NCBI GenBank assembly: GCA_015548865.1
Contig: JADMXW010000003.1
Span: 124,001-188,000 of the forward strand
Length of the DNA: 64,000 bases
Direction: 5' to 3'
DNA from: Serratia marcescens
GTDB taxonomy: Bacteria; Pseudomonadota; Gammaproteobacteria; Enterobacterales; Enterobacteriaceae
In this document: positions 1-9,417 of the stretch, piece after piece
How positions within the stretch are numbered: the stretch's first letter is position 1
How the letters are laid out: every line of letters starts with the position of its first letter
The notes under the pieces: generated by a model
Told to the model about the DNA's origin: nothing
Seen by the model: only the letters and a program-made list of their open reading frames with translations
The model's database searches: none
Position numbers and translations under genes: made by a program

Positions 1-1239
1 GAAACGCTGCCCGCTGCTGATGCGATGATCAACCCCAATTTGCACGATTGTGCATTTCCGTCCAAATCGCTGGCTGGCGTCGGTGTTGCGTTTTATCTGA
101 TGATGGCGCTGTTTGTGCGTTTGCGTGACAGTGGTTGGTTTAGCCAAAAAGGGTTGGCAGAACCAAAGCTGGCGGAATTGCTCGATTTGGTTGCGTTAGG
201 TACGGTAGCCGACGTAGTACCACTCGATGCCAATAACCGTATTCTGGTGTCTCAGGGGTTGAATCGCATTCGTGCAGGCAAGTGCCGTCCTGGCATTCGT
301 GCTTTGCTGGAAATCGCCAACCGTGATGCCAGCCAACTGGTGGCAAGCGATCTGGGGTTTTCGATTGGGCCACGTCTCAATGCGGCTGGCCGATTGGATG
401 ATATGTCAATTGGCGTGGCGTTGCTGCTGTGTGATGACATCGTCGAAGCGCGGATGCAAGCCAGCGATCTGGATGCGCTCAATCTGGCACGGCGTGAAAT
501 AGAACAAGAGATGCAGGCAGAAGCCATGCAACTGTGTGAAAAGTTGGAGCACGGTCTTGAACAACTGCCGCTGGGATTGGCGATGTATCATCCTGAATGG
601 CATCAGGGGGTGGTCGGCATTCTGGCATCCCGGCTGAAAGAACGTTTTCATCGTCCGGTAATTGCGTTTGCACCGGCGGGCGAGGGCGTTCTTAAAGGTT
701 CTGGTCGTTCAATTCCCGGTTTGCACTTGCGCGATGCGCTGGAGCGCTTGGATACCCGCTATCCGGGGTTGATGGTTAAATTTGGTGGTCACGCGATGGC
801 GGCGGGGCTATCGCTGGAAGAACATCAGTTTGATACTTTCCGTGAACGCTTTGGTGAACTGGTCGGTGAATGGCTGGATGAATCACATCTGGAAGGGGTT
901 ATCTGGTCGGACGGCGAGCTGATACAAACCGAACTGAATCTGGTGACGGCAGAGATGCTGCGCGATGCCGGACCGTGGGGACAAGCGTTTCCTGAACCTA
1001 CTTTTGACGGGCGTTTTCGTATCTTGCAGCAGAAGCTTTTGAAAGAGCGTCATCTGAAGCTGATGTTGGAGCCAGTCAATGGTGGTCCGCTGCTGGACGG
1101 TATCGCGTTTAACGTAGATACCCGTTGTTGGCCTGACAGCAGCATTCGCGAGGCGGAGCTGGCTTATCGCCTTGAGGTTAACGAATTTCGTGGTAAACGC
1201 AGCGTGCAATTGTTGATACAGCATTTGTGGCCGCTGTAG
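1..1239 (+). CDS. recJ: Single-stranded-DNA 5'-3' exonuclease RecJ, C-terminal part
   Basis: The frame is open from base 1, so the gene begins before the window and the ATG at 25 is internal. RecJ degrades single-stranded DNA 5' to 3' in recombination and mismatch repair. The visible part covers the end of the DHH domain, the DHHA1 domain with its GGHAMAAG motif near 785-808, and the C-terminal OB-like region. The residues from PAADAMINPN onward match E. coli RecJ almost continuously, including PLDANNRIL and GLAMYHPEWHQGVVGILASR. About 413 residues are present, so roughly the first 160 are missing at the window edge. As in E. coli it lies just upstream of prfB and lysS, but an ERIC element now separates it from prfB. 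Identification is very secure. Confidence 0.97.
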   Translation, partial: ETLPAADAMINPNLHDCAFPSKSLAGVGVAFYLMMALFVRLRDSGWFSQKGLAEPKLAELLDLVALGTVADVVPLDANNRILVSQGLNRIRAGKCRPGIRALLEIANRDASQLVASDLGFSIGPRLNAAGRLDDMSIGVALLLCDDIVEARMQASDLDALNLARREIEQEMQAEAMQLCEKLEHGLEQLPLGLAMYHPEWHQGVVGILASRLKERFHRPVIAFAPAGEGVLKGSGRSIPGLHLRDALERLDTRYPGLMVKFGGHAMAAGLSLEEHQFDTFRERFGELVGEWLDESHLEGVIWSDGELIQTELNLVTAEMLRDAGPWGQAFPEPTFDGRFRILQQKLLKERHLKLMLEPVNGGPLLDGIAFNVDTRCWPDSSIREAELAYRLEVNEFRGKRSVQLLIQHLWPL

Positions 1240-1320
1240 TGAGTGCGCGGCATCGCCTGCATGGGTAAAATTGCGCCAGACGGCTGTAAACCTGGCGTGT
1301 ATTCAGCTAGAATCGTTCGT

Positions 1321-1450
1321 TTATACCCGTCATACTTCAAGTTGCAGGTGCGTTGACTGCGTTCGCTCACCCGAATCACTTACCTGAGTAAGCTCATCGG
1401 GATTCGTTCACTTGCCGCCTTCCCGCAACTCGAATTATTTAGGGTTTATA
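1321..1450. repeat. ERIC (IRU) element, about 130 bp standard form
   Basis: The element runs from TTATACCCGTCATACTTCAA to the complementary end ATTATTTAGGGTTTATA. Its core CGCTCACCCGAATCACTTAC plus GTAAGCTCATCGGGATTC matches the regions used by the classical ERIC primers. It lies between recJ and prfB and ends 45 bp before the prfB start, so it would be part of any recJ-prfB readthrough transcript. Four related elements occur at 21986, 31555 (degenerate), 53384 and 59604. Confidence 0.9.
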
Positions 1451-1494
1451 TCCATTTTTCTCCGTCGATTGACGGCTAACGTAAGACGCTAATC

Positions 1495-2593
1495 ATGTTT
1501 GAAATTAATCCGGTAAAAAACCGTATTCAGGACCTGTCTGACCGGACAGCTGTTCTGAGGGGGTATCTTTGACTACGATGCCAAGAAAGAACGCCTGGAA
1601 GAAGTAAACGCCGAGCTGGAACAGCCCGATGTCTGGAATGAACCTGAGCGCGCACAAGCGCTGGGTAAAGAACGCTCCTCACTGGAGGCCATCGTCGATA
1701 CCATCGATCAGATGACGCAAGGTCTGGAAGACGTTTCCGGTCTGCTCGAGCTGGCGGTAGAAGAGGACGACGAAGAGACGTTCAACGACACCATCACTGA
1801 AGTGGATGCGCTGGAAGCCAAACTGGCACAGCTTGAGTTCCGTCGCATGTTCTCCGGCGAATACGACAGTGCCGACTGCTACCTCGATATTCAATCCGGC
1901 TCTGGCGGGACAGAAGCGCAAGACTGGGCCAGCATGCTGCTGCGCATGTACCTGCGTTGGGCCGAAAGCAAAGGCTTCAAGACCGAAGTGATTGAAGAGT
2001 CTGAAGGGGAAGTCGCGGGTCTCAAATCGGCCACTATCAAGATTATCGGTGACTACGCATTTGGTTGGCTGCGTACTGAAACTGGCGTGCACCGTTTGGT
2101 GCGTAAGAGCCCGTTTGACTCCGGTGGTCGCCGTCATACCTCATTTAGTTCCGCGTTTGTGTATCCAGAAGTGGATGACGATATTGATATCGAAATCAAT
2201 CCGGCAGATCTGCGTATTGATGTGTATCGTGCCTCCGGTGCCGGTGGGCAGCACGTTAACCGTACTGAATCTGCGGTGCGTATTACCCACATCCCGACCA
2301 ACATTGTTACGCAGTGTCAGAATGACCGTTCCCAGCACAAGAACAAAGATCAGGCGATGAAACAGCTGAAAGCGAAGCTGTACGAGTTTGAGATGCAAAA
2401 GAAAAATGCTGAGAAGCAGGCGCTGGAAGATAACAAGTCCGATATCGGCTGGGGCAGCCAGATTCGTTCCTATGTTCTGGATGATTCACGAATCAAAGAC
2501 CTGCGCACCGGGGTGGAAACGCGTAATACCCAGGCCGTGCTGGATGGCGATCTGGACCGATTTATTGAAGCAAGTTTAAAAGCGGGGTTATAA
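1495..2593 (+). CDS. prfB: Peptide chain release factor 2 (programmed +1 frameshift)
   Basis: RF2 recognises UGA and UAA and triggers peptide release. The reading frame starts at ATG 1495 (MFEINPV) and meets an in-frame TGA at codon 26 (1570-1572). Translation then needs a +1 slip over T1570 and continues as [13 protein letters not shown] to 2593. The slip site is canonical: a Shine-Dalgarno-like AGGGGG at 1558-1563 followed by CTT TGA. This is the known RF2 autoregulatory device, in which low RF2 favours frameshifting. The SPF stop-recognition motif (RKSPFDSGG) and the GGQ catalytic motif ([10 protein letters not shown]) are both present. The product is about 365 residues, the normal size. 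The gene is followed 8 bp later by lysS. Confidence 0.98.
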
Positions 2594-2601
2594 CAAGTCA
2601 C

Positions 2602-4119
2602 ATGGTTGAGTCACAATCACAGGGTGCCGAGCAGGCGCTGGATCTGAACAACGAACTGAAAACGCGCCGTGAAAAGCTCTCGGCGCTGCGTGAACACGGT
2701 ATCGCCTTTCCAAATGATTTCCGCCGTGATTCCACTTCTGACGCGCTGCACGCGGCTTACGACGATAAAGAAAACGAAGAGCTGGAAGCGCTGGGCATTG
2801 AAGTGACCGTGGCGGGGCGTATGATGACGCGCCGCATCATGGGGAAAGCGTCGTTCGTGACGTTACAGGATGTGGGTGGCCGCATTCAGCTTTATGTGGC
2901 GCGTGACGATCTGGCGGAAGGCATCTATAACGAACAGTTCAAAAAATGGGATCTGGGCGATATTCTGGGCGCACGCGGTAAGGTGTTCAAAACCAAAACC
3001 GGTGAACTTTCCATCCATTGTACAGAACTGCGTTTGCTGACCAAGGCTCTGCGCCCGCTTCCAGACAAATTCCACGGCTTGGCTGATCAAGAAACCCGTT
3101 ATCGCCAACGCTATCTGGATCTTATTGCCAACGACGAATCCCGTCATACCTTCCGTGTACGCTCGCAGATTCTCTCCGGCATCCGCCGTTTCATGGTAGA
3201 TCAAGGGTTTATGGAAGTTGAAACCCCGATGATGCAGGTGATCCCCGGTGGTGCTTCCGCGCGTCCTTTTGTGACTCACCATAATGCGCTGGATATTGAC
3301 ATGTATCTGCGTATTGCGCCGGAGTTGTACCTGAAGCGTCTGGTGGTCGGTGGTTTTGAGCGCGTGTTCGAGATTAACCGTAACTTCCGTAACGAAGGGG
3401 TTTCGCCGCGTCACAACCCGGAATTCACCATGATGGAGCTTTATATGGCTTATGCCGATTATAAAGATCTCATCGTGTTGACCGAAAGCCTGTTCCGTAC
3501 GCTGACGCAAGATGTACTGGGCAGTACCACGGTGCCTTACGGCGATCAGACGTTTGATTTTGGTAAACCGTTTGAGAAGCTGACCATGCGCGAGGCTATC
3601 TGCAAATATCGTCCTGAAACCAACGTGGCTGATCTGGATGATTTTGATAAAGCATCGTCCATTGCAACGTCTCTGGGGATCAAGATCGAGAAAGGCTGGG
3701 GGCTGGGCCGTATCGTTACCGAGATCTTCGAAGAAACAGCAGAAGCGAATCTGATCCAACCGACCTTTATTACTGAATATCCGGCGGAAGTTTCACCGTT
3801 GGCGCGCCGTAATGATGAAAATCCGGAAATTACCGATCGTTTCGAGTTCTTCATTGGTGGACGTGAAATCGGTAACGGCTTCTCCGAGTTGAACGACGCA
3901 GAAGATCAGGCAGAGCGTTTTGCCGATCAGGTGCGCGCAAAGGATGCGGGCGACGACGAAGCCATGTTCTACGACGAAGACTACGTTACCGCACTGGAAC
4001 ATGGCCTGCCGCCAACCGCGGGCTTGGGCATTGGCATTGACCGTATGGTGATGTTGTTTACCAACAGTCACACTATCCGTGATGTCATCCTGTTCCCGGC
4101 GATGCGTCCGCAGAAGTAA
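2602..4119 (+). CDS. lysS: Lysyl-tRNA synthetase, class II
   Basis: This enzyme charges tRNA-Lys with lysine in the cytoplasm. The 505-residue product has the E. coli length and architecture. An N-terminal anticodon-binding OB fold carries [14 protein letters not shown]. The class II catalytic core follows, with motif 2 ([18 protein letters not shown]) and motif 3 ([11 protein letters not shown]). The start is the ATG at 2602, 8 bp after prfB, giving [20 protein letters not shown], which aligns with the E. coli N-terminus. No strong ribosome site is visible, which suggests coupling to prfB translation. A clear intrinsic terminator lies 27 bp downstream. Its identity is certain. It could in principle be the LysU paralogue, but the prfB linkage supports lysS. 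Confidence 0.97.
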   Translation: MVESQSQGAEQALDLNNELKTRREKLSALREHGIAFPNDFRRDSTSDALHAAYDDKENEELEALGIEVTVAGRMMTRRIMGKASFVTLQDVGGRIQLYVARDDLAEGIYNEQFKKWDLGDILGARGKVFKTKTGELSIHCTELRLLTKALRPLPDKFHGLADQETRYRQRYLDLIANDESRHTFRVRSQILSGIRRFMVDQGFMEVETPMMQVIPGGASARPFVTHHNALDIDMYLRIAPELYLKRLVVGGFERVFEINRNFRNEGVSPRHNPEFTMMELYMAYADYKDLIVLTESLFRTLTQDVLGSTTVPYGDQTFDFGKPFEKLTMREAICKYRPETNVADLDDFDKASSIATSLGIKIEKGWGLGRIVTEIFEETAEANLIQPTFITEYPAEVSPLARRNDENPEITDRFEFFIGGREIGNGFSELNDAEDQAERFADQVRAKDAGDDEAMFYDEDYVTALEHGLPPTAGLGIGIDRMVMLFTNSHTIRDVILFPAMRPQK

Positions 4120-4146
4120 GTTTCTTCCAACGACTGACGTATAATG

Positions 4147-4172
4147 AACCCCATGCTTGCATGGGGTTTTGT
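4147..4172 (+). terminator. Rho-independent terminator after lysS
   Basis: A perfect 9-bp stem (ACCCCATGC at 4148-4156, GCATGGGGT at 4159-4167) with a 2-base loop is followed by a short T-rich tract. It ends the prfB-lysS transcript. Confidence 0.85.
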
Positions 4173-4259
4173 TATCCGTAGTCATCCCGCGAGCCATGCT
4201 GGTAAACCCACAGAGAAAAATGCTACCGTCACTCTTCTGTTTCGGGGGGAAGTGGTTCC

Positions 4260-5027
4260 ATGATCACCTATCGTGATGGCTGGTTTGAACTGGCATTGTT
4301 AGAAAATACCGGCGGATTTCCCCGCCATACCCATGATGAATATGTGATTAGCGCCAACCTCAACGGCGTGGAACATGTCTGGCTGGATGGCAATACCTTT
4401 GATGTCGATCCTCAGATGGTGACCACCTACAATCCACATCAGCTACAAAGCGGCGATAATAGCGATGGTCGCTGGCAATGCGCTTCGCTATACGTACAAC
4501 CCGGCGCTTTTGAGCATTTCTTTGGTCGTGCCTTTCGGTTTGCACAAGGCGTGCAACAGACCCCCGTGCTGGCGCAACAGTTGAAGCTATTGGTAAGCCC
4601 CTGCGATGAACAGGGAGATGGCGCGATGTATCAGGAGCGGCTGGTGCTGCTATTGGCAGCGTTGATGGACAACGATATGGGCAGCCCTGCGCCGTTAAAG
4701 ATGGTCCGCGAGGGCGGCAGAGTCAAACGTATCAAGGCTCGTTTGCTCGATTGTCTTGCGGAACCGCCCAATCTGGATGTATTGGCGCGTGATGAACACA
4801 TTACTGTGGCGCATCTGGTGCGTAGCTTTCATCAGGAAGCCGGTATGCCACCGCTGGCCTGGCTGATGCAGCGCCGTATTGGCAAGGCCCGTGAAATGCT
4901 GCGTCAGGGCATGAGCATCAGTGAGGTAGCGCTTAGTCTTGGCTTTGCCGATCAGGCGCACTTCACCAAAACCTTCAACCGTTTTAACGCCATGACGCCG
5001 GGACGTTTTCAGCATATCAATTTCTGA
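4260..5027 (+). CDS. AraC-family transcriptional regulator
   Basis: This 255-residue protein is a predicted DNA-binding regulator. The N-terminal half is an AraC-type cupin, with PRHTHDEYVIS near residues 21-31 and a second strand set around WLDGNTFDV. The C-terminal 100 residues form the two helix-turn-helix units, with the family signature around EVALSLGFADQAHFTKTFNRFNAMTPGRFQ. The ATG at 4260 follows a GGGGGGAAG ribosome site. A LysE-type exporter starts 68 bp downstream on the same strand, a common pairing in which the regulator responds to an amino acid or related small molecule exported by the neighbour. No specific ligand can be assigned. Confidence 0.85.
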   Translation: MITYRDGWFELALLENTGGFPRHTHDEYVISANLNGVEHVWLDGNTFDVDPQMVTTYNPHQLQSGDNSDGRWQCASLYVQPGAFEHFFGRAFRFAQGVQQTPVLAQQLKLLVSPCDEQGDGAMYQERLVLLLAALMDNDMGSPAPLKMVREGGRVKRIKARLLDCLAEPPNLDVLARDEHITVAHLVRSFHQEAGMPPLAWLMQRRIGKAREMLRQGMSISEVALSLGFADQAHFTKTFNRFNAMTPGRFQHINF

Positions 5028-5094
5028 CAATACGTTTCGTTTCACTCCCCGTAGACTTTCGCTTAGTGTTGATGTCTGCGGAGCTGTGGCGGTT

Positions 5095-5778
5095 ATGTTG
5101 TTAGTTGTGCTTAATGGCATTTTGCTTTCCCTCTCGCTGTGCCTGGATTTGGGGATGGTGAATACGGCGATCATTAACCGGGGTATGCGTGACGGTCCGC
5201 GCGCCGCTTTTATGATTGGCTTTGGTTCTTGTTTTGGCGATCTGGTTTACGCAGCGCTTTCTGCGTTTGGCTTAGCGGTGATCTTTACCGCGCTGCCCGT
5301 GCGCTGGGCACTGTGGATTGGCGGCGGTGCCATTCTGCTGTGGATGACGTGGAACATGGCGCGCATGGCCTGGCGTGATTATCAGACGCAACGATTAGCG
5401 CCTGTGGACGCTGATGTGACTGATGCTCCTGCGGTGGCAAAACGGTTTCGCGGCTATGATTTTCTGAGTGGCATAGGGATGGCTCTGGCATCACCGACCG
5501 CACTGCTGTGGTTTGCGGCGATTGGTGGCTCCATCATCGCGCAGTCAACGGACGGCTCAACGCTGATGGTGAGTGTGTTTCTCAGCGGCTTCTTTATTGG
5601 TGGATTGTTGTGGACGCTGTTTCTGGCGGGCATGATCAAGTATGGCCGTCAGGCGCTGCAAGGACGGCTGACCTTTTACTGCTATGTTATCTCGGCACTT
5701 CTGTTTGCCTATTTTGCTGTGCAGGTCATCTATCACGGTTACCAAACGCTGCTGATCCCGCTGAGCTTGACTGACTGA
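5095..5778 (+). CDS. LysE/RhtB-family exporter
   Basis: This inner-membrane protein of about 227 residues has the six hydrophobic segments of the LysE/RhtB amino-acid efflux family. The hallmark region GMVNTAIINRGMRDGPRAAFMIGFGSCFGDLVYAALSAFG lies near the N-terminus, followed by a cytoplasmic stretch (RDYQTQRLAPVDADV) and three more hydrophobic segments. I chose ATG 5095 over GTG 5086 because the GCGGAG ribosome site at 5078-5083 is well spaced only for the later start. It follows the AraC-type gene and is probably controlled by it. The substrate is unknown; amino acids are the usual cargo. Confidence 0.8.
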   Translation: MLLVVLNGILLSLSLCLDLGMVNTAIINRGMRDGPRAAFMIGFGSCFGDLVYAALSAFGLAVIFTALPVRWALWIGGGAILLWMTWNMARMAWRDYQTQRLAPVDADVTDAPAVAKRFRGYDFLSGIGMALASPTALLWFAAIGGSIIAQSTDGSTLMVSVFLSGFFIGGLLWTLFLAGMIKYGRQALQGRLTFYCYVISALLFAYFAVQVIYHGYQTLLIPLSLTD

Positions 5779-5811
5779 TTGCTCAATACGCCACCACTTT
5801 CGCCGGGTTTT

Positions 5812-5842
5812 TGCTTGCCCGGCAAGCGGATAGCGCTATAAT
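5812..5842 (+). promoter_or_regulatory. Promoter of tRNA-Gly
   Basis: A perfect TATAAT (-10) sits at 5837-5842 behind a GC-rich discriminator, with TTGCTT (5812-5817, 19-bp spacer) or TTGCCC (5816-5821, 15-bp spacer) as -35. The -10 is convincing; the -35 choice is uncertain. Confidence 0.55.
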
Positions 5843-5860
5843 GCCCAACGCACACCTGAT

Positions 5861-5934
5861 GCGAGTGTAGTTCAATGGTAGAACGAGAGCTTCCCAAGCT
5901 CTATACGAGGGTTCGATTCCCTTCACTCGCTCCA
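5861..5934 (+). tRNA. glyU: tRNA-Gly (anticodon CCC)
   Basis: The 74-nt cloverleaf pairs GCGAGTG with CACTCGC in the acceptor stem, carries the T-loop GTTCGATTC, and ends in an encoded CCA. The anticodon loop TTCCCAA reads CCC, so the tRNA decodes GGG. Apart from the acceptor stem it matches E. coli glyU. tRNA-Gly genes are common integration sites, and an accessory catabolic cluster begins 330 bp downstream. I found no second copy of the tRNA 3' end within the window. Confidence 0.97.
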
Positions 5935-6267
5935 TCCTCTTCTCTCTGTATGTGCTCTGAAGTCAATAAGATCAGTAATGACGTGCTTTTTACCTGCACA
6001 GCTTTCAATTTATTCCATCTAATGGTTGTACTGTTTTTTTACGGTATTCCCCGTTGGTTAAGGAGTCATTAAAGCGATGAATCATTTTTGATAATACATC
6101 GCTAGAAATGGATAAAACTATTAGCCGTGCTGAACGGTGGAACGCACTACACTATGGGTATTAACTATTTGAGTTCAATAAATTACATAATGTTATATTG
6201 TTAGTTAATTTCCTTAATGTTCCTCCAAAGGTCCTCATGTCGCGTCTTTTCTGATGACTTATGATGG
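5935..6267. other. AT-rich intergenic stretch after the tRNA
   Basis: No gene, integrase remnant or repeat is visible in these 333 bases. Base composition drops sharply compared with the tRNA side, which fits the left boundary of an acquired segment. Confidence 0.5.
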
Positions 6268-7611
6268 TTATTGATGGCCAAGCAATAACAGGTAACGAAT
6301 TAGCGATGAAATATCTGGCTGCTGATCCAGCTTCTCTAGGCTGCGCAATACGCTTTCTGTTTCTTGCTGATCTATGTAATGTGTAGCATCTCGGAATTTT
6401 TGCTTTATCCGCTCAACATCGGTTGTATCAGCGGCATCCATGACCTGTGCTTCATAAACAGTGCCATCATTCATGAATACACTGATTTTAGCCTGACGTC
6501 GCGGAAAGCGGGCGGTTGCCTGTGCTGACTCGATGACTTCCACTTTTGTTGCCAGAGTGTGTAATGCGGGATTGCGCAGTACATCAGGTTGGAACTGGCG
6601 CAGTGACACTTGACCAAATAGAATGGCTGCCGACAGGCAGTAGGGTAGAGAAAACTTTGCTGCGTCTTCTGTATCGTTTTGAAACTTTCGCGTAATATCC
6701 ACCGCTACCTGATAAGTCTCCACGACAATGCGTTTAATATCAGTAGGCTGCAATTTGTGTTGTTTTAGCACAGAGAACATGGCATCAAGCGGCGAATTGG
6801 TATGTCCGCACGAAGCATAGATTTTATAGAACGCGGTATCCGAGATGAGCGAAGTTTCACTCGGATTGCGCAGGATATCCAGATGCGCTTGTGTACAGGT
6901 TGAAGCAATGAATCCTTTTTTTCCGGTAATGGCAGTAGGGGAACCGGTATAGCCCAATTTTGCCAGTGATGCTGCATAGATGCCGTTCTGGCAAGCATGA
7001 CCGATGGTCAATGCTTTCGCGTGTGTACCAAATGACTCTTGCAAGCCACTGGCAAGGGTGGCAGCGATGCCAAGCGCGTGGCAAGTTTGTTTTGGTGTGA
7101 GGCGTAGCAGAGACGCTGCCGTTGCCGTGGCGGCAAACGCACCGCAAGTTCCGGTCGTGTGCCAGGTTGCATAATGAGAGGGATTGACCGCTTGTCCCAG
7201 TCTTGCGAACAGGTCATAACCCAAGATCAAGGCTTGTAAAAATTCTCGCCCCGTGACGTTGAGTTTTTCACCCAGAGCCAGAGCAACGGGTACAGTGACA
7301 GAGCCAGGATGCCCGATCGCTTTACGGTGCCCATCGTCCAATTCGGAAACATGCCCTATCACGCCATTCACTAGCGCAGAACAACTTGCGGGATATTTCC
7401 CCTCTGCCCCAATGATGGATGATTCAGGTACGCCCCCTACAGATGTAAAAAACTGACGTGCAAGGTCAGACTGCGGATAATGGGAACCTATAGCTGCACA
7501 GCCAATCCAATCCACAACTCGATATTTGATATCATAAATAAACTTGTTATCGATATTGCTATAATTGCAGTTAGCGATGAACTCAGCCAATTGTTGTTGA
7601 ATTTTTTCCAT
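6268..7611 (-). CDS. MmgE/PrpD-family protein
   Basis: This 447-residue cytoplasmic enzyme belongs to the MmgE/PrpD superfamily (2-methylcitrate dehydratase, cis-aconitate decarboxylase and related lyases or epimerases). The family signs are an N-terminal helical region with DIKYRVVDWIGCAAIGSHYP, the segment GVIGHVSELDDGH, the YATWHTTGTCGAFAATATAA stretch, and the KYHxT-like region ASCGHTNSPLDAM. The ATG at 7611 has a GGAG ribosome site. It is the last gene of a minus-strand group with a DcuC-like carrier, an acid-sugar dehydratase and a two-subunit Fe-S hydro-lyase. That context points to a hydroxy-dicarboxylate or sugar-acid route rather than propionate degradation: no methylcitrate synthase or lyase is nearby. 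The precise reaction is unknown. Confidence 0.8.
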   Translation of the reverse strand: MEKIQQQLAEFIANCNYSNIDNKFIYDIKYRVVDWIGCAAIGSHYPQSDLARQFFTSVGGVPESSIIGAEGKYPASCSALVNGVIGHVSELDDGHRKAIGHPGSVTVPVALALGEKLNVTGREFLQALILGYDLFARLGQAVNPSHYATWHTTGTCGAFAATATAASLLRLTPKQTCHALGIAATLASGLQESFGTHAKALTIGHACQNGIYAASLAKLGYTGSPTAITGKKGFIASTCTQAHLDILRNPSETSLISDTAFYKIYASCGHTNSPLDAMFSVLKQHKLQPTDIKRIVVETYQVAVDITRKFQNDTEDAAKFSLPYCLSAAILFGQVSLRQFQPDVLRNPALHTLATKVEVIESAQATARFPRRQAKISVFMNDGTVYEAQVMDAADTTDVERIKQKFRDATHYIDQQETESVLRSLEKLDQQPDISSLIRYLLLLGHQ

Positions 7612-7744
7612 AATTAGTGCTCCATAAATAAGTCCTTTGATCGAAAAATTACTGCGGGCTCGATTTTCTTTTTATGAGTAGAAAAAGGAGAGATTAGCAT
7701 CGCTGATAACGACCAAAGGACATATATTAATGTTTAGTTTTTTA

Positions 7745-9139
7745 TCATGATGGTAATATGAGAACGAACGTTAAAATAAAATTAACCAGCGCACATAGAA
7801 TTAATTGCACAGCGTTGCGTTTTACCACTTGAAATGGTGAAACCCCTGCAATACCTGCTATTGCGACAATGGCCCCTGTAACGGGTGATAACGTACGCCC
7901 AAACCCAGTCATGGTTTGTAGTGGTAGTAACATTGCTGCCGAATGCACTCCGAACTTGGCAGCCAGTTCCGGAATGAGCGCAGAGAATGAGAAAAAGGGG
8001 GCATTGCCGGATCCCATTAGAAAGGCGACAACGCCAATCACCAGACTCATCAATACGATCATGAAACCAGCACCCATACCCATGCTTTCCACTCCGTTGA
8101 TGAGTGAATTTACTGCACCGATAGCGATCAACCCTTCACCAAATACTTGTCCAGCAATGATTAACGCTACTACAACAGTGAGCTGTTTTCCCAAGCCTTC
8201 AAAAAATGACTTTATCCCGCCCAGTACTTCAAGACCCTTTCGGGTACGAATATATTCAAATGCTGCGGCAATCAGCGTGCTCAGTACAATGGCGGTAGGA
8301 ACGTCAACCTTAATTTTTATACCGAACTGGCCAAGAACAACGGGATTAAATGCCAAGAGAATGACCAACGGGATAATGGGTAGCAAAGCATAAAGTTTTG
8401 GTACCCGAATTTGTGTATCGGTCTGTTCTTTACGGAATTGTTCTCTTAGTGCCGCTTCTTCTGGGTCTGGCCCTTCTCGTTGATCCCAGTAGCGTTGGAT
8501 GAAATAATGTGAGATCAACATGGTCAATGCTAAAGGGAAGTAGATTTTCATCTGCCAATGTAGGAAATATTCCGCCCATTCAATTCCTGCTGTTTTCGCT
8601 GCCAATAAGCAGTTGGCAGATCCTGGTCCCAGGTCGAAAAATCGACTAGAGCCAATGATTGCCACGGCCGTGAGCCGAGAGACACCAGCACGGATCATGA
8701 CTGGATATAACGTCACCATGAGCATTAACGCGAGCCCTGATGCACTAGGAATAGCCATCCCTACGACTTGGGAAATGATAAATCCCATACAAGCCAAAAT
8801 ATAAGGTGATTTAATATATTTCAGTGGACCACCAACGACGGCATAGAGTGCTTGTCCTGCATGCAGCGTATCCATATAGCGAGAGAATCCTCCCATTGCC
8901 ATGATTGATAGCCCAAGCCCTGCCAAGTTTGTTGACATAATATTTTGGACGACGAGAAAAATATCAAAGAAGCTGCTACCACTCGATTTTTTTATTTCTA
9001 ACCCTGGTCCCAAATTCAATAAAACAGAGATGCCGAGTAATACGACACCAGCTATTAATAAAATAGCTGTTGCATATCCTTTTTTAGCAATCATCCAGGC
9101 GACCCAGATGATAACGAGTAACGATATTATTAATCCCAT
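7745..9139 (-). CDS. DcuC-like C4-dicarboxylate transporter
   Basis: This inner-membrane carrier of 464 residues has about a dozen hydrophobic segments and resembles E. coli DcuC throughout, including SGNAPFFSFSALIPELA and GRTLSPVTGAIVAIAGIAGVSPFQVVKR. DcuC family members move fumarate, succinate and related dicarboxylates, mostly under anaerobic conditions. I start it at ATG 9139 (MGLIISLLVI), which has a GGGGATAGAACA leader; an in-frame start 39 bp further out lacks support. Sitting between two dehydratase-type genes, it is the obvious uptake or exchange system for the cluster substrate, perhaps tartrate-like. Specificity is not visible from sequence. Confidence 0.8.
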   Translation of the reverse strand: MGLIISLLVIIWVAWMIAKKGYATAILLIAGVVLLGISVLLNLGPGLEIKKSSGSSFFDIFLVVQNIMSTNLAGLGLSIMAMGGFSRYMDTLHAGQALYAVVGGPLKYIKSPYILACMGFIISQVVGMAIPSASGLALMLMVTLYPVMIRAGVSRLTAVAIIGSSRFFDLGPGSANCLLAAKTAGIEWAEYFLHWQMKIYFPLALTMLISHYFIQRYWDQREGPDPEEAALREQFRKEQTDTQIRVPKLYALLPIIPLVILLAFNPVVLGQFGIKIKVDVPTAIVLSTLIAAAFEYIRTRKGLEVLGGIKSFFEGLGKQLTVVVALIIAGQVFGEGLIAIGAVNSLINGVESMGMGAGFMIVLMSLVIGVVAFLMGSGNAPFFSFSALIPELAAKFGVHSAAMLLPLQTMTGFGRTLSPVTGAIVAIAGIAGVSPFQVVKRNAVQLILCALVNFILTFVLILPS

Positions 9140-9417
9140 TGTTCTATCCCCATACAGGGGAATGTGATGTGAACACACTCACCCTGAGAAAATGGTTGAA
9201 CGCTAATAGGGCACAAAATAAATGCTGATGATAACAATTCTTGTTGTCTTAGAGTTATTTATTGTTCCAGTATAATCTTGGATATTAAAATAGATTCTAG
9301 TGTAAACCAATTTATCATCACAGCATAAAGTAAATGCGTGAGCCGCTGTATACTTTAGGGAAATAATTTATTCTGCCCCTACTCTGATGTAGCTTGTTTT
9401 TTACATTCTGGAAAAAA

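Noticed and set aside
1712..2593. prfB as a shorter gene starting at an ATG near 1712
   Set aside because: The canonical RF2 frameshift site (AGGGGG, CTT TGA) and the RF2 N-terminus are intact from 1495, so the longer frameshifted gene is correct.
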